Source: Panaeolus papilionaceus (Eukaryota > Basidiomycota > Agaricomycetes > Agaricales). From it: DNA of 64,000 nt. Made by a program: the position numbers and the translations under genes. The notes beneath the pieces are model-generated. The model had not been told where the DNA came from. It did not search any database and was given only the letters and a program-made list of their open reading frames with translations. Location of the stretch: positions 620,001 through 684,000 of the forward strand of contig JADNRZ010000022.1 in NCBI GenBank assembly GCA_015501605.1, given 5' to 3'. Numbering within the stretch: position 1 is the first letter of the stretch; each line of letters begins with the position of its first letter. Shown piece by piece: positions 31,710 through 44,278 of this stretch.

Positions 31710-33816
31710 ACGCCTTGGAAGCGCCACCTCCTCGTCTCCTTTCACATACTTCCAACACCCACCTAACTAGAAGCAATGTATCATTAATTCCCAACGACCC
31801 CCACTCAGCTCGAGCCCGGGCACCCTAATCATTGCAAGTGCTGCTTTACTTGCCACCAAGCCCTAGAATTTATAGATTCCCACATGTAAAACACATATAC
31901 TGGGCCTACGACTTGCGGATCTATACATATAACCACTCGTTTTCCAGTTCAACCGGCTACTACAACGTTATGAAAAGAAAGCTACAACGCAGGCGCTACC
32001 CAAGCGCAAATTCCCTCTCTGGAAGCTCCCAGATTGAGCAACTCGTTTCCAGTTTTACTACCAGCGCAGCGGTCAAAAGGTCTTTAGGTGGTGGTGTGAT
32101 TCTATCGTTCTATGGAGCAGCCATCCAATTGTCACATTACTTGCACATCGTAGGAGTGGGCTGCGCCGATCGACGAAAAGGGTACAGGAGCTTTCCATGT
32201 CATTCGGGTAACAGATGCTATTTTTCTGCATGACGTATACTGGTCGGATATTCGCAATTTACCAATTGCACTCATCAAGCTCAGGATTGTGGCTTTAAAA
32301 AAAGCATGTCTGTTGCTCACCCCATCACCAACGAATTTTTGAAGGCACAGGGACACAAGCTCAAGTGATTTCAACACGATCGATCTCTGAAACTTGAACT
32401 GAGAGCCAGTCAAAGGACCTTTCATATTGGTACTCTGATCAGCCAGCGTCGAGGTAGTCTGCTCAGCCTTCCCTTGTCATCTTGTGAACGAGCCTTTACA
32501 AGGTCCGAGTTGCCAGCGGTTTCATAAATTGAGCGTAGAGACCTGCTCTACACATCCGTGCCATGTAAAGGGTGCATCACAGGTAAACCAAACTTCAGCC
32601 AACCCCTGCCCGGATGTTTCATCACAACCGCAGCGAGTCCTGAATCAGGACCCTGCTAGATGTTCGGTGTTATCTTCTCTTCTTCGTATCGCATTGTTGT
32701 CGGAGGCCAGCTTGGCGTATCAATTTTTTCTCCCTTTCGGATGCATCGCAGAAAAAAATCAAGCGAGATTTAAGAGTAATTCAATATGACCCTGTTAATT
32801 GCAGTCCCAAAAATTCGGAGACGACCCTGTTGAATTCATCCTTGGCAACCTCTCCATCGACTCACACAGTAATATACGTCGGACGCACTAGCTTCAGCGC
32901 TTAATTGATCCTACCCGACGAGCCAAGTCCACCCGTTTTAAACGGCCTGACGAAGGCAGTGAGGAAGGTATCACGCAGCGATAAACTACTGTCGTAACGT
33001 CGATCCAGCCAGTCCGCGCTAATCCACTCAATTTCATTCAACTGACAATCTATTGCATAAGAAAATCAGCTTTGAGTCAATTTTTCAAAATAGTAAACTC
33101 ACCCGTAGACGTGTCCGTTCCACCCTATCGGCATGGGAAATCAAACCAGGGGAAGCACTCTCGGGGAGGAGTCCTATTCAGGGTGTTGCCGAGCAGAGTC
33201 ATAGAACGCCCTGGGGCTAGCTCCCTCGCCAATTGGTTATTTTTGATATGATAACCTTCCATATCTCCTGTCAGAACGCGCAATTATATCGCTGAAACGT
33301 CAATCTGGACCCTTTAGGACACCATAGCGGAGAAAAAAAAACAGCGGACGAATAATCAAGGGCGGAAATAACCACGCTTGGTGTTGTGAAATTTCCTCGT
33401 TCTTCTCCTCGAGATCCTCCACGGTTTCCAAGAGAAAAAAATATATTGTTTTTTCTGTCAAAGCGCATCAGTTGGCGAACGTAATGATACAGGAGTGAAG
33501 GGGATAGATGCATAGACGACCAAGAATAACACCGAAAGCAAATCGAAGTGTGGTATAATGTACATAGAGTAGTGGGTTTATGTAGATTTAGCTGAGAACG
33601 ATTAAGCGAAGCATGCTGTAAGAGCTGCGGATAAGGATAGCGATATGAATGAACCAAAATTAGAAGACGAAGTTATAAATGGGATGAATGCATAGAGCAC
33701 CTAGTTGGAATGGGCTGGGGGCGACAAGAAGAAGATTTTTGGGGTGTGCTTAGGGTCTGGATGAGCAAAAATATGAGGAGCGGGGGAATGAATGACGAAA
33801 TGCATCGTTGTTAAGT
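31710..33816. other. Intergenic, no supported gene except possible decayed ORF
   Basis: About 2.1 kb. A 133-codon plus-strand frame (31832-32233) and a 97-codon minus-strand frame (32132-32425) overlap each other and show no domain or splice support. The only region with coding character is on the minus strand at 32901-33262 (separate entry). Confidence 0.4.
32901..33262 (-). pseudogene. Possible small decayed gene with in-frame TAG
   Basis: From an ATG at 33262 the frame reads MEGYHIKNNQLARELAPGRS and then TPPRECFPWFDFPCR before a TAG at 33125-33127. The same frame then continues GGTDTST, crosses a well-formed intron (donor GTGAGT, acceptor CAATAG), and resumes CQLNEIEWISADWLDRRYDS through FVRPFKTGGLGSSGRIN to a TAA at 32901. 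The continuity of frame across the stop and the intron is suggestive, but the product is not recognised and chance is possible. It could also be a real gene in which the TAG lies at an intron acceptor (CCGATAG). Confidence 0.25.
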
Positions 33817-34401
33817 TTAGGGTTGGGTAGTAAGTTGGGAGAACATCCGATGACCGAAGTTGCGCAACTTTTTTAAGATGGCTAGGCACTATGTAATGCG
33901 AAAAAGAATATCAGCAGATGCAATGGTCGAGGGTTAAATGCCTACGTACCCAAGATGGGCCAAGAATGGTGTGTTGAATGCTGTTTTGTGCAGCGTTTCC
34001 ATTAGTTGGAACAGCAGTAGGAGTAGGGACGCTTGTCGCAGGCTAAAAAAACGGAAGTTCGGTAAGAACGAGCATGAAAAAAACTGGAAAGTCGCCACGA
34101 AAAGGATACGGTTCACGTACGGGAGGTGCAATATCGATATGATGAAAACGTTCGCTAATCCGACACTCTTCATGAATCTGTAACGTGCAAATGCGAATGC
34201 GTCAACTCAGGTGAGCAAAAATGAGGCAAAATAGGGGAAGACGCTCACGAATAGTCGGAGGGGCTTCTCGTCGTTACTCCAACTCGGATAGAGGGTAGGG
34301 CGGGTAGGATATGAGAGGTTACGGGTGACGCTCACGACTTTATTTTGTGCAACGACTGAGGGTCCAACAGATGCAAATGAAGTGCTGACACTAGCGGCCA
34401 T
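33817..34401 (-). CDS. Small four-exon hypothetical protein (124 aa)
   Basis: Not recognised. Four exons fit with good splice signals: 34401-34249, 34177-34121, 34042-33950 and 33888-33817, lengths 153, 57, 93 and 72 bases, all multiples of three, with phase-0 introns of 71, 78 and 61 bp (donors GTGAGC, GTACGT, GTACGT). The protein starts MAASVSTSFASVGPSVVAQN, continues RPTLYPSWSNDEKPLRLF, IHEECRISERFHHIDIAPP, PATSVPTPTAVPTNGNAAQN, and ends RNFGHRMFSQLTTQP. It is Ser/Thr/Pro rich without a signal peptide or membrane span. An alternative reading of exons 2 and 3 (KSVGLANVFIISILH, PLRQASLLLLFQLMETLHK) is also open and would be hydrophobic, so the frame is not fully certain. Confidence 0.5.
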
Positions 34402-37400
34402 TAGTCAATGAGGTTTTGAAGGATTCAAGAAAAGAGTGAAAGTGGGATCCAATGCTGAACAAAGAAGAAAAGAATGTAAAGGAGGGAATGTCGTTGTGGG
34501 GAGGTGTCAAAACTCGCGTCCACTTGGATGTGGAAGGAGGAAAGGAACCTAATAGGAACTCCCACCAATTTAAGTTGTCGGGGATCCAAACATCGCGCCG
34601 CCTCCCCTGTCACCCAATCAAACACACATCACATAAATTATCCGCTCACAGTGAAACTCTGAAAAAACGCACTCTGCGCTTCATGATTTCGCGGTATCCA
34701 CAGGACGGAATAAGACAAGAATGGTGCCCCTCGACAACGTGTTCTCAGTTCTGGCTTGCTTGCCTCATGCTATGGCCGAAACTCCAGTGAATGGCACCCC
34801 CAAAATCGTCTGGTACGATCCTTCTGGCGAACTCTTCTTTTTTGATATTCTGGACGCGTCTCGCGTAAACTTGGAACGTTGCAGGAGGGCCTGAACCCTG
34901 TTTCATGACATGGATCTTGAAAAGGCATGTTCGAAGATAGAACTTCTGTAATGACGTCCGGAGCTGAGAATACTGCCGAGTCTTGCGATGACGCTTTCAT
35001 CAAGCACTTCTAGAGGTTGACGGGTAATGACCTTCACAGATATGAAGGCCGCTTGAAGCAGAACGACGTCCACGAGAGACGTGGAAGAGTTGGTGCACGC
35101 AGTCTTGATAGTTCAACTTGACGTGTGCTTGGCGTTTTCGGACTTGAACCTCGATATTCTTCTTGGATTCTTGATAATACCACATTCTTCACCAGATGGT
35201 CGGAGCTTGCTTGCCTTTGCCTGCCTCAATTCTCGGGAGCGAGAAGCTTGAATCGGGATCTTCTACATAGCCGGTTTTTCTTTCACTCGTTTGGACACGC
35301 TGTGATGCATTCGAGAACGGATAAAGATTTGAACTTGACTCGATCGGTGGCAATCCATTGCCACCTCCAGGCAGCAACGCGTTGCGTTACGTCACGTCAC
35401 GCGAGAGCCGACTGGTGAGTCAGTCCATCCTGGATATTGTTCCTTCGTTCCTCCACTCATGATACATGTTTGCATGTTGGGCTTGATTTCCTGTGCGGTG
35501 TGATCCTCAATCCACGTCAAGAGAAGAAAATGGCACAAGAGCTAGCGGTCCAACGACCCGAAGATGTATTTTCGATGTGCTGAACAAGTTTTCCGAGCTA
35601 GCTGTGGGCAACACCTGGAATGACTTGACCTTTTCAATGACGACGACTGCTGCAAAAAAGATTGACTGCTGCGTGGACAAGAAGCCAATCAAGAAGGACG
35701 TACATCAAGCTTCAAGAAGACCCTCAAACTGCCCGAACCTCCACCGCAATGGCGTCCAAAAACTCAAGAGAACTCCACTAAGATGGTCAACGTAAATTGT
35801 GCTTTGTATCTTGTCGCATCTGAACATTTGTAAAATGAGAAACCATCGGGAATATGTACGCAAGGCGAAGGATGCCGCCCGATGGTTCCAATTTTTTTTT
35901 TCTGATATCAAAGCATCAAGAGCAAAGTACTCTGCAGTCTGCAAATGTCGTCAGCGCTGGCCAGAAGACCTCGAAAGGATCGATCTTACCTTTGGTCCCC
36001 TTGCAACACTTCTGAACCCAAGAGAAGATGTTTGCTGCCCGAATGTTTTCATTGGAACAAAAATAACTGCGACCCTTCATGTCGTCTGTAAATCATAGTG
36101 TTGGGGACACTTGAACCGCCTTTCCTCCTTCTTGAATTGACAAATGCCTCTGTTGCGACTGTTTACTGGTGTGCTTCAAATCTGCTGAACAAGGCTCGAG
36201 GTTTTGGTCCTCTGAGCCGGATTGGAACTATCAAGACCTAGCTCCTCAAGAAGCCTCAAGCGCCAAGATTCGTCAACGAGAAATAAACCACTCCCCAGAA
36301 AATTTATTCAAGGTGTGTGCAGCAAGAGGTCGTAAAGGATAAAAAAAATATTGTGGTGGAAGGCAACTTGAAGAGCCGCGACTGTTTTGAGTCCGGCTGA
36401 CCCGTACCGTGAGTCGTGACAATGGTAGAGCGGCTGGAGTCAAATTCATTGTCAGACAGTCTTCCAAAACCCTCCCACAATGAAATTTCCAACTATTCTC
36501 ATCTTTTCACCGTCGTATTTCTTCGCTCAAAATTTTTCAGAACCAGCCAGCTCGAAATTTCTTCAAAATGCTTCAAAATGACTGAAATAAATTCCTAACA
36601 CACGGTTTCAAACTCTAGTCAGAGCGGTACTTCGCCGAACCGTTGACTCAAAGCAGCACTCCAACACCTCACACCCTACAGACGATCATGGAGAAGCTGT
36701 TCTTACTCTTGGAGAAAATTAGAGGACGATGGAGAAGAAAGGACAATGGTGTAGAGCGTGTGTTCACTTGGTTCTGGCTCCCCCACTTCCAACGACGCAG
36801 CATCTCTCACAACGCCCACCACAATATTAATCAGCTCACTAAAACAACACCTTTATCAACATCCTAGAATACGCCCAACCGCCTCACTCAGACGCCCCCA
36901 TCCGTTCGGCGATGTGGACTGAACACCAATGGGACAACTCTCCCGCAACGTGCGACAGACGATCCTACCATTGTGTGATTTCTCAATGATTTCTATCTGT
37001 CAACGGTCAGATTTACTTTTAAACTGACATCCGATGAGAAAATTTGACCTGGACACTGTAGCCTTTCATTGGTATTAAGCTCACTGAATCACTCAGACCG
37101 CAAACACGCAGTTTATTTACTGCCCTCGCCACTCGACACCTAGAAAGTGACTTCCTTTGTCTCATGGTCGCTTTCCTTCAAACTTCATGACTATTGAGAT
37201 TGCCTCAATCATATTCCTCCACCGTTCTAGTTATTCAGAATCATAATTCCATTATTCTTGTCAAATACACTTCATATTCCAGTTCCAGGTGCTTCTCCGC
37301 CCGACTAGTCCCAACCCGCATCTTTACTACCTGCATCGCAACTACTTTATGCCCCAATCCCGTTGAACTTCGTATTTTCGACCATCCCAAGACCGCTCTA

Positions 37401-39571
37401 GATCATTCTCCTACAAAATACATTTACAACTCTACATCATAGCTGCGTGCGAAGCATGGAGTACACTCGCCATTCCAAAACGCGTCTATTAGGTCTCTTA
37501 TTGGCGTCTTATTTTTATTCCCCTATAGGATAATATAATTTTTGACCCCAAATCGCTGGGTAGGCACCGTAGCCAGGCGTATTCTGTAACTATTGAAATA
37601 GCTATGTACCATAAGCACATACCTGTTGTGTTATTATCAGGACCCTGCAAAAGATCACTGAAATATTTTTTTAAATTGACAAACTTTGGCTGTTTATCGA
37701 AAGGAACGCGAGTCGTCGAGATATGATAAACGACCAAAAGAGGCACTGGTGGTTATAATGCTCTGTTCAAGGCTAGGAGTTCGAACTAAACGCCACGATG
37801 CATCAAGCGCCCATCGCTTAGTCATGGGACTCAAACTCTTGTTCAGCCTGATGACACTTTTACATGTAGGAAAGCCGATCAAATCATCCCCTTGCATAAT
37901 ATAGTCACTCTGAAATTTTTAAGACAAAATCAAAGTACCTAGGAAAATGTACCAAGAAGATCTGTGCTGCATCATCACATCACGACACATGGTGGTCGTC
38001 CAGGTAAACCCTTTATGCCATGCTATTCCCGGATGTGGCCACATCCTTTGCAGGGAGTGATTGAGAATCGACTATCCGCTGCGTCTTATGGATGGCGGAT
38101 GTGTATATGCACTACGCTTGTAGAACACAGATATCCTTTAAAGCTATGACTTTGCACCACACCGGTCAGGGCCAATGGCCTCTCACAAATTTGTGGTGAC
38201 TTCGTGTGTAAGGTGATGACCTGTCTTAGGTTTGCATGCAAAGAAATTGTGCCGTCGCGGCAAGCCTTTGAGCATCTTCGCTACACCCGTTGGTGCTTTG
38301 TCCTTGTGGGGATCATTCCCGTCGAACGTTTAGGCGGAAGGTGGACAGAAAGGCGATCCACCGATGTTACCTTCTGAAGCGCAGACGCTACAACAGGTGG
38401 GCAAGTGCGCTCACGAAAGTTGATGGTTTAAAGTGTATTCATGTCGCCTATGATTCTACATTGTAACTTCAACCCTCCGAGGACGGTAATCCATTCAAGA
38501 AATTATTTTTTTGAGATTGACGAACTGTGTGTGATTAATAATATATAGTGAATGCATGATCTAATTTTGTTTTATCCAATAGTTATTAAATAGGAATTTG
38601 TGTTTTTGAGGAGTCGCCTGGCGCAACCTGGCCAACAAGTATTTGAGTTGTTCAAAAAACAAGAATAGCACGTAAAGTCTAGAAGGAGTCTATGTATGGG
38701 CCAAAAAAAGCCCATGGATCAAGAAGCACGTTTGAAAAACCAGATCCGAGTCTTGATGACAATGCGACGGCCCAGTTCAACGCAATTCTGCACAGTGTTT
38801 ACAACCAAAGGCTGGAAAATCCGAAGTTTCAGCGAAACATGTGGAATAATGAATTGGAGAGACATACCTTCACCAAAGAACCGTATAACCCTGCATTTAC
38901 CACTTGCGACCCAGTATTGGAACCCTAAGGTTGAGTTAGCTGCGCGTCGGACGCAATACAAGCGACAGGCGCCCACCTCATTTCGGTTACCCAAAACATA
39001 TGAAAAGGACGGGGAAGACCTGGGATCTTCCTCATGAAGCTGTGAAAGATGGCATGACAGTGTGAGAGTCGACCAAAAAGACAGCGAAAAGACGAGGAAT
39101 TACCGAGAGATGAACAGATACACGTTCTCCAAAGGGTCCTCGAGGATGAAGAGGGACGTCCAAAGGAGGAGGAAAGTTGGAGTGGCCTTGTTGAACGGGG
39201 AAATGTTGGCAGAAATAGGCAAGGCCATTAGTTTCGGCATTGGAATTCATATTTGGATTGTGACGGGGTAACAAGAAAGAACGTGAAGGGCAATGTATTG
39301 GTTCTGGGTAACGCTGGTTATAGCAAACTTGAACAACCAGCCAACGTCGAGGAAGGGTAGAAGAACAAAAGAGGGGGATGCGGGGAGGTGAAAGGGTAAT
39401 GAAGACGAGGGATGCCCGGAAGGGTCGTATTTTAACCCCCAGCAAACAAGGTTTGTGGGAGAGCATCGAATTTACGCTAAATCTGGGGCTCTCGATTTGA
39501 TTCTCCGCGATATTCCAACTTCCAAACTGCCAACCTCCCTGTACCACATTACGACCGTCCCGACGCCGTCG

Positions 39572-39787
39572 CTAGGTCTTCAAAACCCTATGGACCGTTC
39601 CTGATATTGGGAGATAGCCCTGTCGTTGTCGTAGATGAGCTGAGGTGAGTTCTGCCCGTCGTCTCGCTTTTTTCTCCCATTTCGACTTTGCAAACTGGTT
39701 ATCCCACACACCGACGAATTCCGCCACGATGGAGGTGTACCAGGCTTCTTGATCTAGTTTCCAATGTTCCAAAGGTGCGTTGGACAT
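39572..39787 (-). CDS. Possible small hypothetical protein or relic (71 codons)
   Basis: Open frame from ATG 39787: MSNAPLEHWKLDQEAWYTSI, then VGVWDNQFAKSKWEKKARRR, ending SGTVHRVLKT-stop. The amino-acid composition (aromatic, acidic and basic residues well mixed) is more protein-like than neighbouring frames, and the frame begins at a plausible ATG. No domain, no partner exon and no neighbour support it. It may be a first exon or the remnant of a larger gene. Confidence 0.25.
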   Translation of the reverse strand: MSNAPLEHWKLDQEAWYTSIVAEFVGVWDNQFAKSKWEKKARRRAELTSAHLRQRQGYLPISGTVHRVLKT

Positions 39788-42700
39788 GGTCTTAGTTAAT
39801 GTTGAAGCGCGACAACTTGGAAGCCGAGCTGATCCTTGTTGTTTGTCATCCTTACACGTTGGTTATGGTCCAAACTAATATTCGGCACCACAAAAACGAA
39901 GGTGACTCCAGCAATATCCCTGTCTGCGGGCATGATGGCTGTCACCGGAGGGCGGGAGGCGCAAAGCTTGAGTCAGTTGGCGGAAGGCGGGTGGTTCCTC
40001 GCGCCAGTCACGTGACAGGGCGGGAGGGTTAATTAATTGAATCAGAATACGCGCCTCAACGTGAGTCACTATTCCTTTTTTGCCACCCATTATAATATGG
40101 CTGACGAGACTTGTGCGAAATGAGATCAAGATGGCCCTCCACTTTTTGTGCGTGTTCCAAGGTAGAAGAAAACTCTCAAGGCAGCCGTCAAGACTATCCA
40201 CAAGCAAGGAGAACGCGAGGTCCCAAGAGACGACCAGAGGAAGGCGACTAGCTCAAGCACGAGAACGCGAAAATAGTGCACTGGATAACCTTGGACTTCT
40301 GCTGGTTTTCTTGAATATATTGGGGCACTGTCGATAAACAGCTTCAGCGATTTGAACTAGTCGACAAATTCATAGTGGATGAAGTGCACCTACCTGGCTA
40401 CAACGACCTGACGCTACCCATGCTGTGGGAAATACATTCAGAATTCGTCTTGCGCACACAGAGACGCAGAAACCTGTCTACTTTGCAAGTTTGCAGTGCA
40501 ACAAGGCGGAAACCCAGCATTAACGGAAGCCAATAGCGTGTTTCTACCAGCAGCTGTCCACTAGAATAATTTGGCGCCAGGGAAAGACACTTGATTTTGA
40601 CTCCTGGATAAATTTCTGGCGACAAAAAACGAACATCAAAAAATTAGCCTCGACCTAGAACTGTGCAGTGTTTTGAGTCTGACCTCATCGTCCGGGCTTT
40701 CTGGTAATCTGTATCTTTTCCATGTTTTTGTCGCACTGTGAGGATAGAATTTGAATTGTTGTTTGAACCAAATGTCCAAGGCGGTGGTGGAATGATTCGG
40801 ATTCGTTCGAAGGTGGTACCTGCAGCCCACCTTCTGGGCAACAGAGGGAGAACGTAGCGCGATCGCTAAACCCGTTGAAGCTTCATGGGCCATCGACGCA
40901 CTACAACACCAGCATGTTGTTTTGGGTTCCAATGGGTGCTGCATAAATGCCATACTTCGTGTTGCCGTCGAAACATGCTGGTGCTTGGAATGCTGAAAGC
41001 GGCCGTCCGGTGAACCCCCCATGCCTAAGCTCCACATAAAAACCCCAGGCCTATTCCATTCGTCACTCCCAGGTTCTACTAGGCTCCTGCATCCTAGAAG
41101 CAAAGAAGTTTTATTTCTTGAAATCCTTTTTTCGAAGATACCAAACGCCGACTTGCTTGCTGCACACCAAGGCTTGAATCCATTTGGTTGGAAGTCGTTG
41201 GGAAAGGAGGAATAAAATTGCGATCAAATTAAATTATCGTCGTTGCTGGCTTCCATCCCATAATTGGGCGTCGTGAATTGGGGCGAAATGGGGTTGAATA
41301 ATGGATGATGCAAGGACGATGAAGAAGGCGCGGAAAACGTGACTGAACTGGGGGAAGACCTGAGCGGAGTCTCTGACTTAGCCGTATAGAGCGGGCTTTC
41401 AATTTCTTGCCCTTGACAATGGCACTGGTTCTCGTTCTCAACACCTTTTTCAACGTTATTTTCTACGGCTGTCAAATTTAATATCATTCCCTCTTCCCAA
41501 AATTCCTGTTGCCCTCGACTCTGATCATATTATCGGACGAGCTGTAAAATCATGGTCAGGGGTTCGAGCAAGAGAAGAGCTTGGCCAAACACCGACGATG
41601 GATAGGATTCCTCTGACTGGTTTGGCGAATTTGAACCACCACTCCGACGCTGTTCTGTCACCCTATGTACCTAATTTCACCAATACTGCTTGCCATTTTC
41701 GAGTCTCTCTACAAGCGGGGACAATGGCCGCAAGACTGGCAGGTCAGCACTGACCGTTGACTGCTGACCGGCAACGAGCTCACCCTGTGGTATATGCATC
41801 GGAACGCGCAGTCGTTTGGCTTGCTGACTGCCAAAAATGACTGCAGCTCCGCCTAAGTATGGATAATCAACAGGCCCAATCGATGGGCCAGCTGCTGAGG
41901 AGTCATAAGCTCTGCGAGCAATGGTTCATCTCGAGTCAGTACACAAGCTTTTGACATGAACTTTTAACTTTCCCCTAAACTTTGACTCTCTTTGACAGTC
42001 AACCATCCATGGCAGCACTGGCTTTACTCTGGCAATGGTTTTGTGAGTCTACATTATTTTCTTCCACCGTTGCTTATTTGTCATTTTGCCCCCTTCCTGA
42101 CATATTGCCAGGTCTCAAGGCTCAAGTTGTTAATTGCTTAATTGAATACATTTCAAGGTGGCGCAGTCTGGAGTGCCAACATTTAATTGATGATGATCAC
42201 AGCATCAACCTTAATTTTGATGTCTTCGCTCAGGCAGAGGGGTTGCTCAAGATGTGTGATGCACAAAAATACGACGGCGCTAAACATCTCCTAGTTGTTT
42301 ATAGTACATGTCGTACATATACCAGAATGTCCAAATGATGTTCTCCTGCGACCAAACGCCCAAGGAAATATTCCCAGCTGTGCCCACCGTGGAGGATATG
42401 CATGAGAACCATGTGAACAAGAGTGAGTCACTTTACTGGCACAGGAAGGTCAGACCCATACATGCGTGCAACAGCCCCAAATGCATTTTGCAACCAAGAA
42501 CAAGGAGTAGGACAGAGAAGGGAATGTTGTCTATTTCAAGATGGGTGAGGCAAATTTATGAATATGTGAATTGGCGGGCGATCGGGGTGATCCCGTGGCA
42601 TTGCTGGGAGACTTTATGATGAAGCGCCTGTTAGATTGGCTGTCATCGGGAAGCCTGACATCAAACTCGCTATTCGTTCCATTTGCGGATTGCTCCCATA

Positions 42701-44183
42701 GGAGTTACAAGATGCGACAACGAGCTTAAATTTCGTCCTACTGAATTGCAAGGAATTGCCCTGCGAGTCCCGGGTGGTGTGACTGTAGTACCAGACAGCT
42801 GACAGCAAGACCATCGATCGTCAATCCATATGGTAGTTAACATTGAAAACGACGGGTTTAACGACGGACAGGCGATGTGCGCTAGGACTTGGATGGGAAG
42901 ATGAAGAGGATGTTCTCATTTGGTAGGGGCTCCAAATAACTTGTGCAATTTGAGGCGGTAGCGAGAGTGTGAATGCTTTTTTCGGTCGACAGGAACGCTG
43001 GGTGTGTATTAAAAAAAAACAAAGTATAGCTCTGGAAAGGAGCCTTAGACCGTTACCTTGAAAACATTTCGTTGCCCTCTAACCTTTGAAAAACCCTTTC
43101 CTCAGCTGACTCAATGCAGGTGGAATGTGAACACACCCCGGAATACAGCCGCCAGTGTTCATGAGTGGAATCCATGTCAATCCGATCTGCTGGCGCTTGA
43201 ACGAAAGCATATTCTTCGCATGGTTGGTGACCGAGTTTATTATAGTTTTCGAGGGTTTGAGGTGGCTATAACCACAGAATCAGTGAGCAAGTCACTCTTC
43301 GGGTCCGGCGGGTGGTTGTAGGTCCATGCAGGCGGTTATTCCATCGCAAGTTACTTCAACGCTGTCTGGGCAATGTCACACAGATCCCCAGCTTTTTTAA
43401 AGTTGGTCAATACAATATCGACGAAGCTAAGCTGCGTGAGGCAAGATGAAGATGATTAAGACTGCTCAGATACAGGCGTTTCTGGTCGGAAAAAAAGTCA
43501 ACTTTGGCCGTTGTTCAGAGGTAAATATGACGGTTTATGTCAAACGATTCTTAGCGTCCAGATGGTGCGTTTTCGTGTTGAGCTGGAGTTGAAATGGTGG
43601 GAACAATCCCAACTCTTGAAAAGCAATTCCTGACGTTTTGATTGCGAAAATTCGGCAGCAGGCTTTGTCGTCCCTGGTGCTCGACAACAAAGATTTTGGT
43701 CCCAAAAATATTTTGTAAGGCGTTGCGGTACATGAATTTGAGGACAATGGAACGGAACAAAAATCGCAGCCGTTAAAAAACCGGGTCGAAGTCGATTGTT
43801 CATTGTTGGCGACGCAACTTGAAAGGACGGCTGTGAGCGCGTGACTCCCCTGACTCTCTGCGTCTGCCCTGGCGAACTGAAACCTCCTCCCTCCCACTTC
43901 CATCCGCGTTCCATAAGTTCTCGATTTTCTACCGCATATTGGGGTGCGATATTACGCTCGTTATTCAATTGAAAAAAATAATATTCAACTACCTTTTTAT
44001 TTTTGACATCGACTGGCGCCGGATCCATTCAGCCATCCTTTCAACGAAAATCCAGACACTCACCATTCACGCCAATCCCCCATTCCTTTTCGCCAGGTCT
44101 CTGGACTTTTATGACCATGAAGATTGTCAAGAGAGAGGCCTACATGTCTTTTTGCGACGAAATTCTGGTGTGGGTTTAGGGGG

Positions 44184-44278
44184 ACCTAAGGGGTGTAGCT
44201 ACCTGGTAGCTACCTGTTACTTAATTGGTAGCAAACAATGGGCAACAGGTAGCTAGGACCTCTTAGGTGGTAGCTACC
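44184..44278. repeat. Nested inverted repeat / hairpin with GGTAGCTACC palindromes
   Basis: The block contains TAGCTACCTG twice in direct orientation (near 44197 and 44207), its inverse ACAGGTAGCT near 44245, and the palindrome GGTAGCTACC near 44269. ACCTAAG at 44184 pairs with CTTAGGT at 44262-44268. Reverse-complementing the right part gives a roughly 24-nt arm that matches the left arm at most positions, so the segment can fold into a long hairpin. Nothing coding overlaps it. It could be a small MITE-like element or its end; no target-site duplication was identified. Confidence 0.55.

Noticed and set aside
31462..31745. Two minus-strand open frames of 60-70 codons
   Set aside because: They lie antisense to COX17, whose spliced product is unmistakable.
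31832..32425. Overlapping plus (133 codons) and minus (97 codons) frames
   Set aside because: They overlap each other on opposite strands, have no domain and no good splice partners.
40636..41103. 155-codon minus-strand frame
   Set aside because: Rich in Trp, Cys, His and Met in an order typical of chance frames; no motif or neighbouring exon.
41982..42619. Two consecutive plus-strand frames considered as a decayed transposon ORF
   Set aside because: No reverse transcriptase, integrase, transposase or helicase motif could be read in either.
43540..44028. 162-codon minus-strand frame with two overlapping frames
   Set aside because: Three frames on the same strand are open at once, which points to a stop-poor composition and not to coding.
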